Below are positions 1 to 10,960 of a stretch of DNA of 64,000 bases, one piece after another. The translations under genes were made by a program, and so were the position numbers. Origin of the DNA: Balaenoptera acutorostrata (Eukaryota > Chordata > Mammalia > Artiodactyla > Balaenopteridae); the NCBI RefSeq assembly GCF_949987535.1, contig NC_080069.1, positions 45,063,269 through 45,127,268 on the forward strand, in the 5' to 3' direction. Numbering within the stretch: the stretch's first letter is position 1; each line of letters begins with the position of its first letter. The notes under the pieces are model-generated. The model was given only the letters and a program-made list of their open reading frames with translations, did not search any database and had not been told where the DNA came from.

Positions 1-399
1 TATTTTCTCCAGTTGAAAGGATTTACTGAGCCAAAACCTTAATTGCTTCCTTCCTCTTTGACAGCTTAATCTATTTAGAGTTTTTAACAACAGATCTGCT
101 GGCCACAATGTTGATTTGATTCTTGCCTCAAGGCTGAATAGTAATCAGACTTTGTTGCCCATATTCCTATTCAGTTTTATCTTTTACCCCTTAAGGATGA
201 GAAAGTTTCTGAACTTTCCTTGTCTCTCTTTATTTTCGCTTGTAAAACAGCCAATTATTTTCTAAGCTTCTCTCTCTTTTAAAGGTCTTTGTCAGTGCAG
301 CTAATATTAACCAACATATTCAACTATTATTTTGTGTTTCAGCCCTTTTTCTCTGGAGCTACAAATTCATGAGATGTATTATCTTCATTCTAAGTGATG
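1..399. other. AT-rich DNA, nothing recognised
   Basis: I see no open reading frame of note, no repeat family that I recognise and no splice-flanked exon here. It ends where L1 ORF2-like sequence begins. Confidence 0.4.
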
Positions 400-1290
400 G
401 CAGGTGAAACTTTTACCATACAGAGTATGTTCTCTGACTGAAATGGAATAAAACTAGAAATCAGTAACAGAAAGACAGGAATATCTAAAAACATTTGGAA
501 ATTAAATATCACTCTTTAAACAATCCATGAGTCAAAGAGAGAGTTTTAAAGGATTTTAAAAATACATAGTGAATAGAATTAAATGAAAATAAAATATAAC
601 CTATCAAATTTGTGGCATGCAGCTGAAGCTGTGCTGAGAGGAAAATTTATAGCACTAAATATCTGCATTAGAAAAGAGGAAAAGTCTCAAATCAGTAATC
701 TGAGTTTCCACCTTAAGAAACTAGAAAAGGAAGAATGAAGTAAACCTAAAGCAAGCAGTAGGGAAGTAAGAATAAAAGTAAGAAAATAAGAGTATAAATC
801 AATAAAATTGAAAACAGGAAGACCACAGAGAAAATAGCTGAAGCTAAAAACTGCTTATTAAAAAAAAAAAGACTGGTAAATTTGATACAACTCAAGCAAG
901 AGCAGCAGACATAAAGAGAGAAGACAAAAATCATCAGTATCAGGAGTGGACCAGAGTTATCAGTACAAATTTTACTGCCATTAAAGTGATAATGAAGGAA
1001 TACTAAAAACAAATTTATATTCATAAATTCAACAACTTAAAATAGAACAATTCCTCAAAACTTATAAACTACTGAAAATCAAGATGAAATCAGTAACTGG
1101 AGTATTTTAGAACCACTAATGAAACTGAGTTTGTAATTTAAAAACTCCTAAAAAAGAAATCTCCACGCCCACATGATTTCACTGGAGAATCTTACTAAAC
1201 CTTTAAAGAAGAGTTAACAGTGGAAAATAGAAGAGGATAGAAGACTTCCCCACTTATTTTATGAGGCCAGTAGTATCCTCATTTGATTCA
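400..1290 (+). pseudogene. Old L1 LINE, ORF2 fragment (truncated, decayed)
   Basis: The plus strand matches the L1 ORF2 segment between the endonuclease and reverse transcriptase domains. Landmarks are the 'aatggaataaaactagaaat' stretch near 443, 'gaggaaaatttatagcacta' near 640 and 'aagaaactagaaaaggaag' near 715. The 'catgatttcactggagaat' near 1170 corresponds to the conserved 'DGFTGEF' type segment. Many stops and indels break the frame, so it is a relic of a non-LTR retrotransposon polyprotein. Both ends are truncated and no target duplication could be assigned. Divergence suggests an old L1M-type copy. Confidence 0.75.
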
Positions 1291-1364
1291 ATGCAAATAT
1301 CTGCATTAATACTTACTTGGGTCTGTGACATCTTACTGTGAGTGAATCCAGTACCATACAACGG

Positions 1365-1590
1365 TTTAGGGTCCTGGCTCTGAAAAGAGACTGCCTGGAT
1401 TCAAATTTCAGCTCAGCTATGTTTTAGGTCTTTCCTTGGTGAGCTGTGTAACTGGTCTGAGCTTCATTTGCCTTACCCGTTGAGTGTTGATAACAATAGT
1501 AGCTCCTTAGAAAAACTTTGTGAAGATTCAGTGAGTTAAACATGTAAACTCTTATAGTCTTGCCCATAGCAAGTCATCAAGTAATATACC
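1365..1590 (+). mobile_element. MIR SINE
   Basis: This is a tRNA-derived mammalian-wide SINE in sense orientation. Diagnostic pieces are a 'gactgcctggattcaaatt' B-box region followed by the core 'agctgtgtaactggtctgag' and 'cttcatttgcc'. It is diverged and about 225 bp long. No target duplication is visible, as expected for its age. Confidence 0.75.
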
Positions 1591-1959
1591 TATTATTTTT
1601 TCAAGTTATTCTCTTCATTGTTCTCAGTTGATAGCCATCATGGTAGAGTTTCATTCTAGCATCATAGTCTCTTGCTAATTGCTGTGAACTTCTGTGTTTT
1701 ATTAACATTTCTTCTATGGTGTCTCAGAGTTCTCACATACAGATTGGTAATTTATACTTTTAAAAACTTTATGCTCTGATTGTGTAAACACTCTAAAAAT
1801 ATTTGATTCATGTGAACACAACTTATCTCTTTGAGTCAACATGTATAAATTAACAGGAATGATATTTATAGGATTAGTGGGTACTTGTGATTTTGCTGGC
1901 TGGAATAATCACATGAAAGCTACTTCTAGCAGCGTGTTGGGGAAATATATCAAAGCATT

Positions 1960-2160
1960 TCATATTTTTAGATTATGAATAGTGTAACTTTTATTTGAAA
2001 ATTTAAAAGAGCCCTCTTTCTCATATTTGAATTTTTAATATAATTCTATTTCATCTGATATTAATACACTCTCCCTTGCTTCCTTTTTCTGTGCATTCAC
2101 ATTGTGTATATTTGCTGTACTTATTTTACTTTTTACTTCTGTAAACTATTTTATTTTGAT
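1960..2160 (-). mobile_element. Possible old L1 fragment (antisense)
   Basis: The stretch around 2050-2085 ('tctatttcatctgatatta') resembles the antisense of the L1 5'/endonuclease region seen more clearly at 24.2-27.0 kb. Surrounding sequence is AT-rich and too diverged for firm limits. Confidence 0.35.
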
Positions 2161-2454
2161 TGAGTGTTTTAGTCTTGTCTTTAACCTCAGTTGGACCCTT
2201 GGGGCTAGCCAGTGATCTTTCTAGTTTTCTGTGATTGGAACCTCCTTGATTCTCCATCCTAAACCACCAGCGCCTCTCCCTCCTGTCTCCCCTCAGAGAA
2301 GACCTCACCTCCATCAGCCAAACGTAACTGAAGTAACCAAGAGACTCACCATGATTTTGTACCAAAACTACAAAATAAATAACTGATTTTTCCTACTTTT
2401 TTCCTGCTACAGTGGAGGAAGTGCATTTTTTCCCATTTAAGCTTATTCACTTTA

Positions 2455-2835
2455 ATTCTGCTTTTGACTCCTCTGAATCATCTCACGCATTTAACCCACT
2501 ACCAAGTCCTCTGGATTCTACTTCCCAGTTCTGTCAAATTCTCTTCATATCTACTGTCACATTTGTCCCAGCTACTATCACATGACAATAGACCTGTTTG
2601 GTCTGCCATTCCACTCTTGCTCTCTTCCAGTCCTCCACAGAGCAGCCAGGGTGATTTTTTCATAAATGTAATTCCAATTGTATCTCCCTCTTGATTAATG
2701 TATTTCAGTGGCTTCCCAGCACCATTGGGATGAAGCCTAACAGCTTAGAACATCTTATAAACCTTGCCTTTGCTTATCTTTGTAGTTTCTCTCCTGCTAA
2801 CCATCCATTGTGTCTATGCTTCAAGTGTAATGATC
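2455..2835 (+). mobile_element. L2 LINE fragment
   Basis: Sense-strand L2-like sequence: the 'agcagccagggtgatttttt' block near 2640 and the 'cagtggcttcccagcacca' block near 2706 are typical of the L2 3' half. Two apparent small reading frames over this interval are by-products of the LINE. Divergence is high and no boundaries are resolvable. Confidence 0.6.
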
Positions 2836-2899
2836 TGATGGGAGAAAATTATTTCTCTGGGCATCAAAATACTCAAAGTTATATGAGAGGTAAGTAAAT

Positions 2900-4063
2900 G
2901 AATAGATGGATGGATCATAGCAGTAAGGGTTGTGGAATTTTGTTTATGCATACATAGTTTACAAAATAATTTACCTGTAGAGATGGTCTTGTTTATGTTT
3001 TATAATTAAGTCATGAGTTAACTCAAAAAGATTAACCGAGTCAGAGAAAAAATGTACTTCCAGCAACATGTTAAAATGTCTTTGTTAACCACAGTTAGTG
3101 AGCCAAATACCATCAACTTCAGGACTTTCACTGATAAGCTGAATATTGAAATGACTCATTTCACAAGTGCTTTTGAAGTTATTTGCAAATATTCCACAAA
3201 CAGTTTTCCTTTCTCTCCTTTTAGCTGGTTAAAAGCCATAAATGACTGCTTTGTATTTGTCACAATTAATATATCTTGGAAATAGGGGTACATCTCATTT
3301 CCAATGCAGTGTACATAAATCTCTGAGTCAGACATGCCACTTGTAATGAAATACCATTCATTTTTTCTGTCTGGGAAGAAATTTTCATCTGGGGAGATGT
3401 TATTATGTCAAAAGGGCATTTTCATCCAGAAAGCTTATAATATTAGATTGATAAAACTTATCTTCTCCTTGCTTAAATTCTTTATCTCATGCTATGCTCA
3501 GATGTTGATTCTCTGGGCACATATTTTCATGGTTCCACACTGGAAAATTGAAGTCTTGAAAGGCATTAGCCCTTCAATCCTCTTTTTATTTAGTCAATAA
3601 CAAGGTAAAGTTGCATTGTTTTTAACCCCAAACCCCTGAAAGAAAGTCAGTACAATTTATTTTGCATCAGATCTATGTAGGCACTGTAATTATGATGATA
3701 GTAATTCCTAAGGAACAGACGATACAAGTTAAGACCTCAAGTGGCAATTTGTGGCAGTAACAAATTATACCTGAAAGCCCCCAAATTATCTTAAGAATGC
3801 TTTCATACAATTATGAGCCAAAGCAACATTCAGAAATCTTTATAAGTAAGTAGGTGGTTCGTCAACATTGTGTTATCCAAGCATTTCAGGGTACATCTCT
3901 TCCTGGTTCCAAAAGGAAATCTTTGATAATTTAAGCAGGGAGATTATATTGAAATGTGTTCTTTGAGCACTGGGGCTTCATCGACCTCTTTGCTATGGCT
4001 GGTAGCCAATAGTGATTTCATACCACAGCACACCAGGGTGATTTGTGTGTGTATATGGATGTG
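2900..4063. other. Unique-looking DNA, no gene seen
   Basis: About 1.2 kb of AT-rich sequence with only short open frames (77 and 88 codons). These show no recognisable motif, signal peptide or splice context. I recognise no repeat family here. Confidence 0.4.
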
Positions 4064-4441
4064 TGTTATGGACTGAATCGTGTCCCTGTCAACATTCAAA
4101 TGTTGAAGCCCTAACCCCCAATGTGACTGTATTTGGAGATGAGATTTTTAAGGAGGTAATTAAGTTTAATTAAGTTATAAGGCTGGGTCCCTAGCTTGAT
4201 CAGACTGGTGTCCTTAAAGAAGAAGAGACACCAGAGGCCCACGTGCACACAGAGATAAAGGCCTTGTGAGGACACAGTGAGAAGGCCTCATCTGCAAGCT
4301 GAGACAGAGCTCTCACCAGAAACCAACACTGCTGCACCTTGATCTTGGACATTTAGCCTCCAGAACTGTGAGAAAACTAATTTCTGTTTTTTAAGCCACC
4401 CAGTCTGTGGTATCCTGTTAAAGCAACCTGAGCTGACTAGT

Positions 4442-4443
<2 letters not shown>
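4064..4443 (+). mobile_element. MLT1A-like LTR (ERVL-MaLR), solo
   Basis: A nearly full-length MaLR LTR of about 380 bp. It starts 'tgttatggactgaatcgtg', carries 'ccccaatgtgactgtatttg' and the tail motif 'tttaagccacccagtctgtg', and ends near 'gagctgactagtac'. No internal region or second LTR is nearby, so it is a solo LTR. A GT/GA microsatellite abuts its 3' end. Confidence 0.85.

Positions 4444-4518
<75 letters not shown>
4444..4518. repeat. Compound microsatellite (GT)n(AG)n
   Basis: Uninterrupted GT dinucleotides run from 4444 to about 4472 and switch directly to AG dinucleotides up to 4518. Antisense translation gives the Leu-Ser and His-Thr runs that make a spurious 151-codon frame. Confidence 0.97.
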
Positions 4519-4520
<2 letters not shown>

Positions 4521-5040
4521 CAAGAATGAGTGCTTGGGATACTGAGTGGGCAGCTCTATAGAACTGTGATTTGATTGACAGAAAGATGCCAGTAGATATG
4601 GTTAAAAATTGTAAAACTTCTATAAAAACATAGGATATGGAAACTGGCAGCAAGAGTTTCATGAAGAAGAATGCAATACAGTGTACTTCCAGGATTCTCA
4701 GGGCCGCTAATTGTTCTCCACCCTCTACCAGCCGCTGCTCCATGGTCTGCAGGGAGTGAGGATTCCGCTAGGTGTCTCTCTTGCCATTCTGAGAGGTTAC
4801 TGACATTCACTACTAACTGTTCTGGAGATGCTGAATAGATGACTATCTGTGCATTTAGCTAGTCCCAAACAACCCAGTATATTCCTGAAAGTTATTATGA
4901 ATGTTGGTGAAGCAAAGATCAGTTTAAAAAAAATCACTGAATCCATAGAGGGTAATGACAAGTTGAAATTATATGGAGTAATCACAGTTCAGAAACACAA
5001 AAAGGGAATCAGGTGGCTACTGAGGATCTGGTCTCAGGCA
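4519..5040. other. Unique-looking DNA, no gene seen
   Basis: Between the microsatellite and an LTR-like block. Three overlapping short frames on both strands lack any recognisable domain. Confidence 0.35.
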
Positions 5041-5432
5041 TGTCCCTGTACCACTGAGAACTTGAACTGTCTTTGAGCTGTACCAGACCAAAGGACACCA
5101 CCAGCCATATTCAGAACAATATCCGCCATCTACAACCTTATGGTCTCAAGGTCTCCCCTTGTAACTATGCAACCATTTTAGACCCCAACTAATCCTTGCT
5201 TAACAAACACCCTCACTTCTTGCCAGCTCCAGTTACAATTTTTGACAAACAACTTATGTAACTAACTGTGGCCTTGCAGCTTTTGCCTTTATAAGCTTCC
5301 TCCATTTTGTAGTCTGGCGGGACACAATTCAAGTGCTTCTTGAATCTGTATCTCCCAGCTGCAGTTCTGACGAATCCCAATAACCGCCTCTTTATTTCAG
5401 TCAGGTCTCTGTTGCTGAAATTTGGGTTAACA
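5041..5432 (+). mobile_element. ERV1-like (gammaretroviral) LTR, probably solo
   Basis: Sense-strand LTR architecture: a TATA-like 'cctttataagc' near 5288, then 'cattttgtagtctggcggga' and a polyadenylation-like 'ccaataaccgcctc' near 5378. A U5-like tail ends 'ttgggttaaca' at 5432. The layout (TATA, about 90 bp, poly(A) signal, short U5, terminal CA) is that of a gammaretrovirus-like LTR. The left end is approximate: a TG occurs at 5041 and another at 5068, but neither gives a matching 4-bp duplication. No primer-binding site or coding region follows. Confidence 0.6.
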
Positions 5433-6574
5433 AGGGACAAACACAAACATATAAAATTAAAAATTTAGTTTCATAAATTTGAAAGCCTAAATAACACAAA
5501 TAACATAAAATACCACATTAACTTAAGTAGAAAATCTCAGTAGATTTATCATTTAGGAGAAAAATGAAAATATAAAGTCTGTTCCCCTGGCTCCAAAATA
5601 CCTGAAATATATAGATTTATTGGTGATTTTTTTTTAATTTTGGGGAAAAAATCCCTTCTTCTATTAGCTTTTCCAGAAAATATGATTCTGAGAATGCCAG
5701 AAGAGTCCAATACAAGGAAATTTAATAAAGTGGACTCTCTTGATAGATTAAATAAGAAAATTTGTAATATCATCCTAGCAAATATTTATTAAGTGATGTT
5801 GCCTACAGAATTTTGCTAAAAGAGAATAAAAAAATGTAATGAACACCCAGGCCTCCCAGATGGGAAGACAGGGACATGCAAAATAATAACATTATAGGTG
5901 AAAACAATAAATGATTAAACACCAACATGATTCATATATAGTATACATATAATAAGAACTTAGAAACAGAGGAGACCGATAGAGCTCTAAAGGTAATTTA
6001 GGCTGGACCATTAGACATTTCTCCATAAGAGTCAAAAAGATTCATATTGTCTACCTTAATAATTCACATTTGTAAAAAGATGCAGCACTTTATGCCTATA
6101 CAGTATTGCTGTGAAAACACATCTGAAGTCTTGTAGCATAGTATAAACTCCGCCAAAAAAAAAAAAAAAAAAAAAAGCAGAGCAGAAGATTTTAAGAGTA
6201 TGTTCCAATGACCCCTGACAATATTGTGAATTAAGCAGTGAGGGTATCTTTGCTAACTCTAGCCCTGTTATCTGTTACTTTACCAATACTGGCCATTTAA
6301 TGTTCAGAGAATGCCTCTCCGACATACAATTCTCCATTGGTTATTGACACATTAGTCTAACCTCAGTCATTATGTAAATGTGCCCTGAGGTTTAGTTCTG
6401 CTTAGGAAATGCAAGATTTTGTCCTTTACCAAAGTCAGATTAACATCAGAAATTAGATAGGAGATACATTTTTGGAAATATTTAGAGCAGCTACGAGGAT
6501 AGACATTTCTATACTCATGCCCTGGCACGTGTCCCCCTGCTCTTCTGCCTGGGAGCGAGGAAGCAGAGATGAGT
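5433..6574. other. Unique-looking DNA with a 22-bp poly(A) run
   Basis: AT-rich and without recognised repeats, apart from an A22 tract at 6155-6176. The tract could be the tail of an unrecognised retro-insert, but I could not find flanking duplications. Confidence 0.4.
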
Positions 6575-6815
6575 AGTAGTAACAGCTTAGACCTAAGGCC
6601 AGATGGCCTAGGTTCAAATTCCGACTCTGTTGTTAATTAGCTGTGTGACCTGGGGCATTCTTAACATCTTTATATATTAGTTTCCTCATCATTTCCTTAC
6701 CAGAAAAATGTGGTAAGTAATAGTACCTGTGATATAGTTTATGTTTCAGTCCTGTGTGGATTCAGTGATATCATCCATGTAAAATGCTTAGAACTCCTGG
6801 CATACAATAAACCCT
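6575..6815 (+). mobile_element. MIR SINE
   Basis: Sense MIR: 'ggcctaggttcaaattccga' carries the B box, followed by 'agctgtgtgacctggggca' and a 3' part including 'aaaatgcttagaactcctgg' near 6780. Almost full length (about 240 bp). Confidence 0.85.
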
Positions 6816-7842
6816 TACAAAGGATTAAATAGTAGTCTAGTGACAGCACTAGTCATCTAATAAAGCGTCATTGTACACACATCGCACTAACAGTAGTAGC
6901 AACTCCTTCACCTCCACTCCAGAAAATTGAGTGACATCCTACAAGTGGTTCTGATACGGTGTGGTCAAACTTTGATGGAGGTTTAGTACTTTCTACCTAC
7001 ACAACAGCATTCTAATTGCTCTGTCATCATTGATTCTCCTTAAAATGCTCTACGAGAAGCATGTCCTTGTGCCTCTGGAGTTGCTTTAGTTGCCTGAGAA
7101 TTAGTTATTGGACTGGGTCTCTCCTGAGTAACAGCTTCATTGCATCAAATGTCGCCAGGAAATGCCTGGAAGTCCTCATCCTGACTCCCCAAACCTGCAG
7201 CCCAGGGCACCAGAGAAGCACTCCTTTTTCTTACAGAACCATGTTTCTTCACACGCTGTGATCTGGCCTCAGAATAAAGAGCCCCCAAGCCTGCCTCTTC
7301 TGATTTGATGTTACCATGTGGCAGGGAATATGGATCACAAAGGTAGCATAAATGTCTGATTGAGGGCACCCAGCTGTTTATGGCTACATTATCTGCTTCT
7401 GAAAAAGAGACTATGGAGCTGCTGTCCCCACCCCTCCCACCTTTCCCCATACGTAAAACTTGATGAGATATTAACATTTAAATTACAGCACTCTTTATTT
7501 TTATTCTGTTCTGTTCCAGAGGCTTTGAAATGCATTAGACTGTTTCAAACTGTCTTCTGGGGGAAGCTTAATAAGACTACCCGCTTTTCTGTGGGTCTTT
7601 CTCAACAAGGGAACCTGCTATCACTCCCTAGGTCCACCAAGGGGAAGTTCAGTGATTGCTGAAGCCCCAGGCTCTTGTTTGTCCATACTTCAACACAAAT
7701 TCAACCTTCCAGGTACTTCAGCCCAACAACTTAAACCAAATAAAAGGTAAAATCTTCGCTCCCCTCCACCTGTGAATACCCTGGGTGTCTAGGCCCTTGC
7801 TTGCCTGTTCCCTTCCTGTCCATGTACCTGTAATATGAACAC
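6816..7842. other. Unique-looking DNA, no gene seen
   Basis: About 1 kb of moderately GC-rich sequence without an identified repeat. Open frames of 66-110 codons lie on both strands over 7061-7662 and overlap each other, and none shows a recognisable domain. If conserved across mammals, this would be a candidate for a non-coding functional element. Confidence 0.35.
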
Positions 7843-8354
7843 AAGTTGGTCTTTTTTTTTTATTATTAATTAATTTATTTTTGGCTGCGTTGGGTCTTCA
7901 TTGCTGCTCGCAGGCTTTCTCTAGTTGTGGCGAGTGGGGGCTACTCTTCATTGCGGTGCGCAGGCTTCTCGTTGCAGTGGCTTCTCTTGTTGCGGAGCAC
8001 GGGCTCTAGGTGCACGGGCTCAGTAGTTGTGGCTTGCGGGCTCTAGGGCGCAGGCTCAGTAGTTGTGGCTCGCGGGCTCAGTAGTTGTGGCTTGCAGGCT
8101 CTGGAGCACAGGCTCAGTAGTTGTGGCTCACAACCTCAGTAATTGTGGCCCACGGGCTTCAGTAGTTGTGACACATGGGCTCAGTAGTTGTGGCTCGTGG
8201 GCTCTAGAGCGCAGGCTCAGTAGTTGTGGCTCACGGGCTTAGTTGCTCCATGGCATGTGGGATCTTCCTGGACCAGGGTCAAACCCATGTCCCCTGCATT
8301 GGCAGGCGGATTCTTAACCACTGAGCCACCAGGGAAGTCCCAAGATTGTCTTTT
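7843..8354 (-). mobile_element. CHR-type tRNA-Glu SINE with expanded body, plus target duplications
   Basis: Antisense SINE: its A-rich tail appears as T-rich sequence at about 7852-7885, and its tRNA-like head ends at 8341 with 'accagggaagtccc'. Imperfect 13-bp duplications flank it (aagttggtctttt at 7843-7855 and aagattgtctttt at 8342-8354, 11 of 13 matching). The element proper, about 7856-8341, is about 490 bp, against about 300-360 bp for the other long copies in this window. The extra length comes from repeated 'cagtagttgtgg' units between 8021 and 8230, described under findings. Confidence 0.93.
8021..8253 (-). repeat. Tandem amplification inside the SINE body
   Basis: Eight copies of a 'cagtagttgtgg'-like core start at 8021, 8057, 8079, 8115, 8137, 8160, 8182 and 8218. 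The spacing is 36, 22, 36, 22, 23, 22 and 36 bp. The alternation implies that a 58-bp composite unit (36+22) was duplicated, plus extra 22-bp copies. The sibling SINEs at 12.8, 59.5 and 61.3 kb have only about two to four such cores. Confidence 0.85.
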
Positions 8355-8509
8355 AATTAGCAAGTTGGAGGGAATGGAGCTATGCTGTCACTGGGCCTCT
8401 TGAGGCCTTTTTTCTGTTAATAATAAATGGAAAATAGTGTTTTCCAACAAGAAAGCCCTACTGCCCCTGCCTCCCACCACCGTGGTCACACTCTGACCTG
8501 CACGCCCAG

Positions 8510-8820
8510 CCCTGCCTACCTGTTCTTTTAAGGCCCAGCTCAAATGGTGCCTCTTTTCTGTGGCTTTTCGTAACACCTCTTCCCTTCTCCACCATCCTCT
8601 GAACTATCGCAGAATGAGCTGCACCCATCTTTCTTCCCCTAGGATCATATATATAATTCTAATATAGATTTACTAGTTCGTGTCTATGCCCTATGTGCTA
8701 GTCTGTGATGACACAGTTACTTTATTCCCATTTGTACCATTTGGTACACGTTCACCTATGCTACTGTAGGGCTGACACATAAGAAGTGACCATTTAATTG
8801 CTTGCTGAATTAAAGTGACC
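8510..8820 (+). mobile_element. L2 LINE 3' fragment
   Basis: 'aaggcccagctcaaatggtg' near 8530 followed by 'cctcttttctgtggctttt' is the standard L2 3' region in sense orientation. It is heavily diverged downstream. Confidence 0.65.
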
Positions 8821-8954
8821 TATCATAGTAGATATCGTATGCAAAAATAAGTAGAGTTTAAATATATTTAAAACATATACTTCTGGTCTATACTACCTGA
8901 GTAAAAAGCTTGCTTGAATAAATCACCAAAGCAGTGATTTAGTTACCTTAATAT

Positions 8955-9115
8955 AATAACAGCTGTCATTTATGGAGTGTTGCTTGTACCAGGCACTGTC
9001 ATGGGTACTTACCACAGCTCTCTGTAAATCATCTGTTATCATGCCTATTTTAAAACTGAGGAAACTGAGGCTCAGAAAGGTTTAATAACGTCTGTGAGAT
9101 CATGAAGTTAGTAAA
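8955..9115 (-). mobile_element. MIR SINE (antisense)
   Basis: Antisense MIR core: 'ccaggcactgtcatgggtac' followed by 'aaaactgaggaaactgaggc' near 9050. About 160 bp remain. It abuts the MLT1-type LTR that follows. Confidence 0.8.
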
Positions 9116-9116
9116 T

Positions 9117-9555
9117 AGTAGGGTTCTCTAGAGAAACAAAACCAATAGGACCTGTCTGTCTGCCTGTCTGTCTGCCTGTCTGTCTAGCGAGAGACAGAGA
9201 GATTTAAGGAATCGGCTCGTGCAGTTGTGAGGGCTGGCACGTGGAGAATGAAATCCGTAGGCAACAAGCTGACAGGCTGGGGATTCAGGTAAGAGTTGAT
9301 GCTGCAGTCTTGAGTCTGAATTCCACAAGCCAGCAGGCTGGAAATTCAGGCAGGGCTTCCATGTTGCAGGCTTGAGGAGAATTCCTTCTCTTCTGGGAAA
9401 CAACCATCTGTGTTTTTGACACCCTCAGCTGATTGGACGAGGCCCATCCACATTATGGAGGGTGATCTGCTTTACTCAAAGTCTGCTGATTTAAATGTTA
9501 ATCACATCTAAAAAATACCTTCACAGCAACATCTGGACTGGTGTTTGACCATACT
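9117..9555 (-). mobile_element. MLT1B-like LTR (ERVL-MaLR), antisense
   Basis: The antisense 3' end of the LTR is 'gggttctctagagaaacaaa' at 9121. Internal landmarks are 'gctgattggacgaggcccat' near 9428 and 'aaagtctgctgatttaaatg' near 9479. The antisense 5' part lies near 9530-9548. A CTGT/CTGC-rich simple repeat at about 9151-9186 sits near the LTR 3' end. No partner LTR was seen, so it is a solo copy. Confidence 0.75.
9151..9186. repeat. (CTGT/CTGC)n simple repeat
   Basis: Tetranucleotide array with CTGT units interrupted by CTGC, embedded in the MLT1-like LTR. Confidence 0.9.
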
Positions 9556-10144
9556 AGTGGAAGTCTGAAGCCTCCGTTTTATCTACAGTGTCATGGCCTT
9601 CTAGATGTTTGTCCAGTCCTCCATGGACTTTGTTCTGCTCTTTTTCTCTCTGCTAAGCCATGTGTCCTGAGAGCTTGGCTTGTACTCATTATGAAATCTC
9701 CCACTTTTTCACCTACTGGGCATACTCTCTTCTTACTTTGGTTGTCTTCTCAGCTATTCTATTTACTCACTCTTCCAAAGCTCACAGTGCCTCACTCCCA
9801 AGACTCTTGCCAGCTGCCCCCAATTCCATACGTGGATGACAATGCAGGTGGAGTGCTCAGAGTTCCGAGAACTGAAGTGCAAGCAAGAGTAAAACTCCCT
9901 TGTCTCCTTTTCAGTAGCGTTGTGCTCATATTCCCAAGGAACACGATGTTAAGATGAAGATACTGATTGTGCTATTTAGTGTTGCAGACGTCAACTATTC
10001 TGTGGCAGTGAATGATTCTTAAGTCCTCTTGGAACTTGTAGAACAAACGTTAAAAACATAAAATAAGGTCACATATCTATAAGCCTTTTGAAAGGGATAA
10101 AAAGGCTTTTAAGATGTTGGTCATTTTTTAAATGTTACTTTAGT
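9556..10144. other. Unique-looking DNA with a 138-codon frame of unknown status
   Basis: The plus-strand frame at 9541-9957 begins inside the MLT1-like LTR and reads hydrophobic, low-complexity residues without a known domain. It is more likely chance than coding. No repeat was recognised in the remainder. Confidence 0.35.
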
Positions 10145-10310
10145 AATTTATTCATTCAGTAATATTTATTGAGTTGCCTACAGTGTGCTAGCTACTATGT
10201 GAGGAGCTGGGGCTGCAGTGGTGATCAAGAAAGACAAATCCCTGCTCTTGGGGTAGCTTCCACTCTAATAGGAGACATGGAGAATAAAACAGATCGTTGT
10301 AATATTATAT
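10145..10310 (-). mobile_element. L2 LINE 3' end (antisense)
   Basis: 'ttcattcagtaatatttatt' then 'gagctggggctgcagtggtg' and 'aaatccctgctcttggggta' give the antisense L2 3' terminus with its ATGAATGA-type tail on the minus strand. Confidence 0.8.
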
Positions 10311-10373
10311 GATGAAGATTCTAATGGAAGAATTATAGCATGCTGTGAGAAGACAGGGCAAGGGTTGTATATT

Positions 10374-10580
10374 AGTCTGCTAGGGCTGCTGCAACAAAAT
10401 ACCACAGACCTTAACAACAGAAATTTCTTAAACAACAGAAATTTACTTTCTTACAGTTCCGGAGGTTGGAAGTCCAAAATCAAGGTTGGCAAAATTGGAT
10501 TCTCCTAAGGCCTCTCTCCTTGGCTTGCAGATGGCTAACTTCTTGCTGTGTCCTCACATGTCTTTTTCTCTGAGTGTGCC
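10374..10580 (-). mobile_element. MLT1A-like LTR fragment (antisense)
   Basis: 'attagtctgctagggctgct' followed by 'acagttccggaggttggaag' and 'ggcctctctccttggcttgc' is the antisense 3' half of an MLT1A LTR. The upstream half is missing or unrecognisable after about 10580. Confidence 0.8.
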
Positions 10581-10714
10581 AAGAAGTTGGTCATTTAAAC
10601 TCCTAATTTGGCTCTTCTCTATCCTACTAGATACATTATCTGTCCCCAAGTAAATGGGAGTTATTTGAGGGCAGAAATTGTCCTCTATTCTATATACTGT
10701 TCTATATGTAAGAG

Positions 10715-10960
10715 ACATCCAGTGTGGTGATCAAGAGCTCAGATTTCAAGGGTCAAACTGCCTGAACTTGAAGCTCAGCCCAGTTACTTACTAGATGTAT
10801 GACCTTGGACAAGCCACTTATCTTCTCTTTGCTTTGATGTCCTCTTCTTAAAGATGGGCATAAAATAATATCTGTCTTATAAGGCTCTTGTGAAGAGTGA
10901 ATGAATTACTCTAATGAAAACACTTAGAAGAGCACCTGGCATGCTTGAAGTAACTCTTAT
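10715..10960 (+). mobile_element. MIR SINE
   Basis: Sense MIR, nearly complete: 'gtgtggtgatcaagagctca' at the head, 'gtatgaccttggacaagcca' in the core, and 'gaagagcacctggcatgctt' near the 3' end. Confidence 0.85.

Noticed and set aside
4288..4743. 151-codon minus frame
   Set aside because: The central third is Leu-Ser and His-Thr runs from the (GT)n(AG)n microsatellite, and the rest is MLT1 LTR.
6155..6176. A22 run as the tail of a processed pseudogene
   Set aside because: No flanking duplication and no recognisable transcript-like sequence upstream.
8021..8253. Regularly spaced short repeats that could be mistaken for a CRISPR-like array
   Set aside because: The spacers are themselves near-identical, the spacing alternates 36 and 22 bp, and everything lies inside a SINE bounded by target duplications in a mammalian genome.
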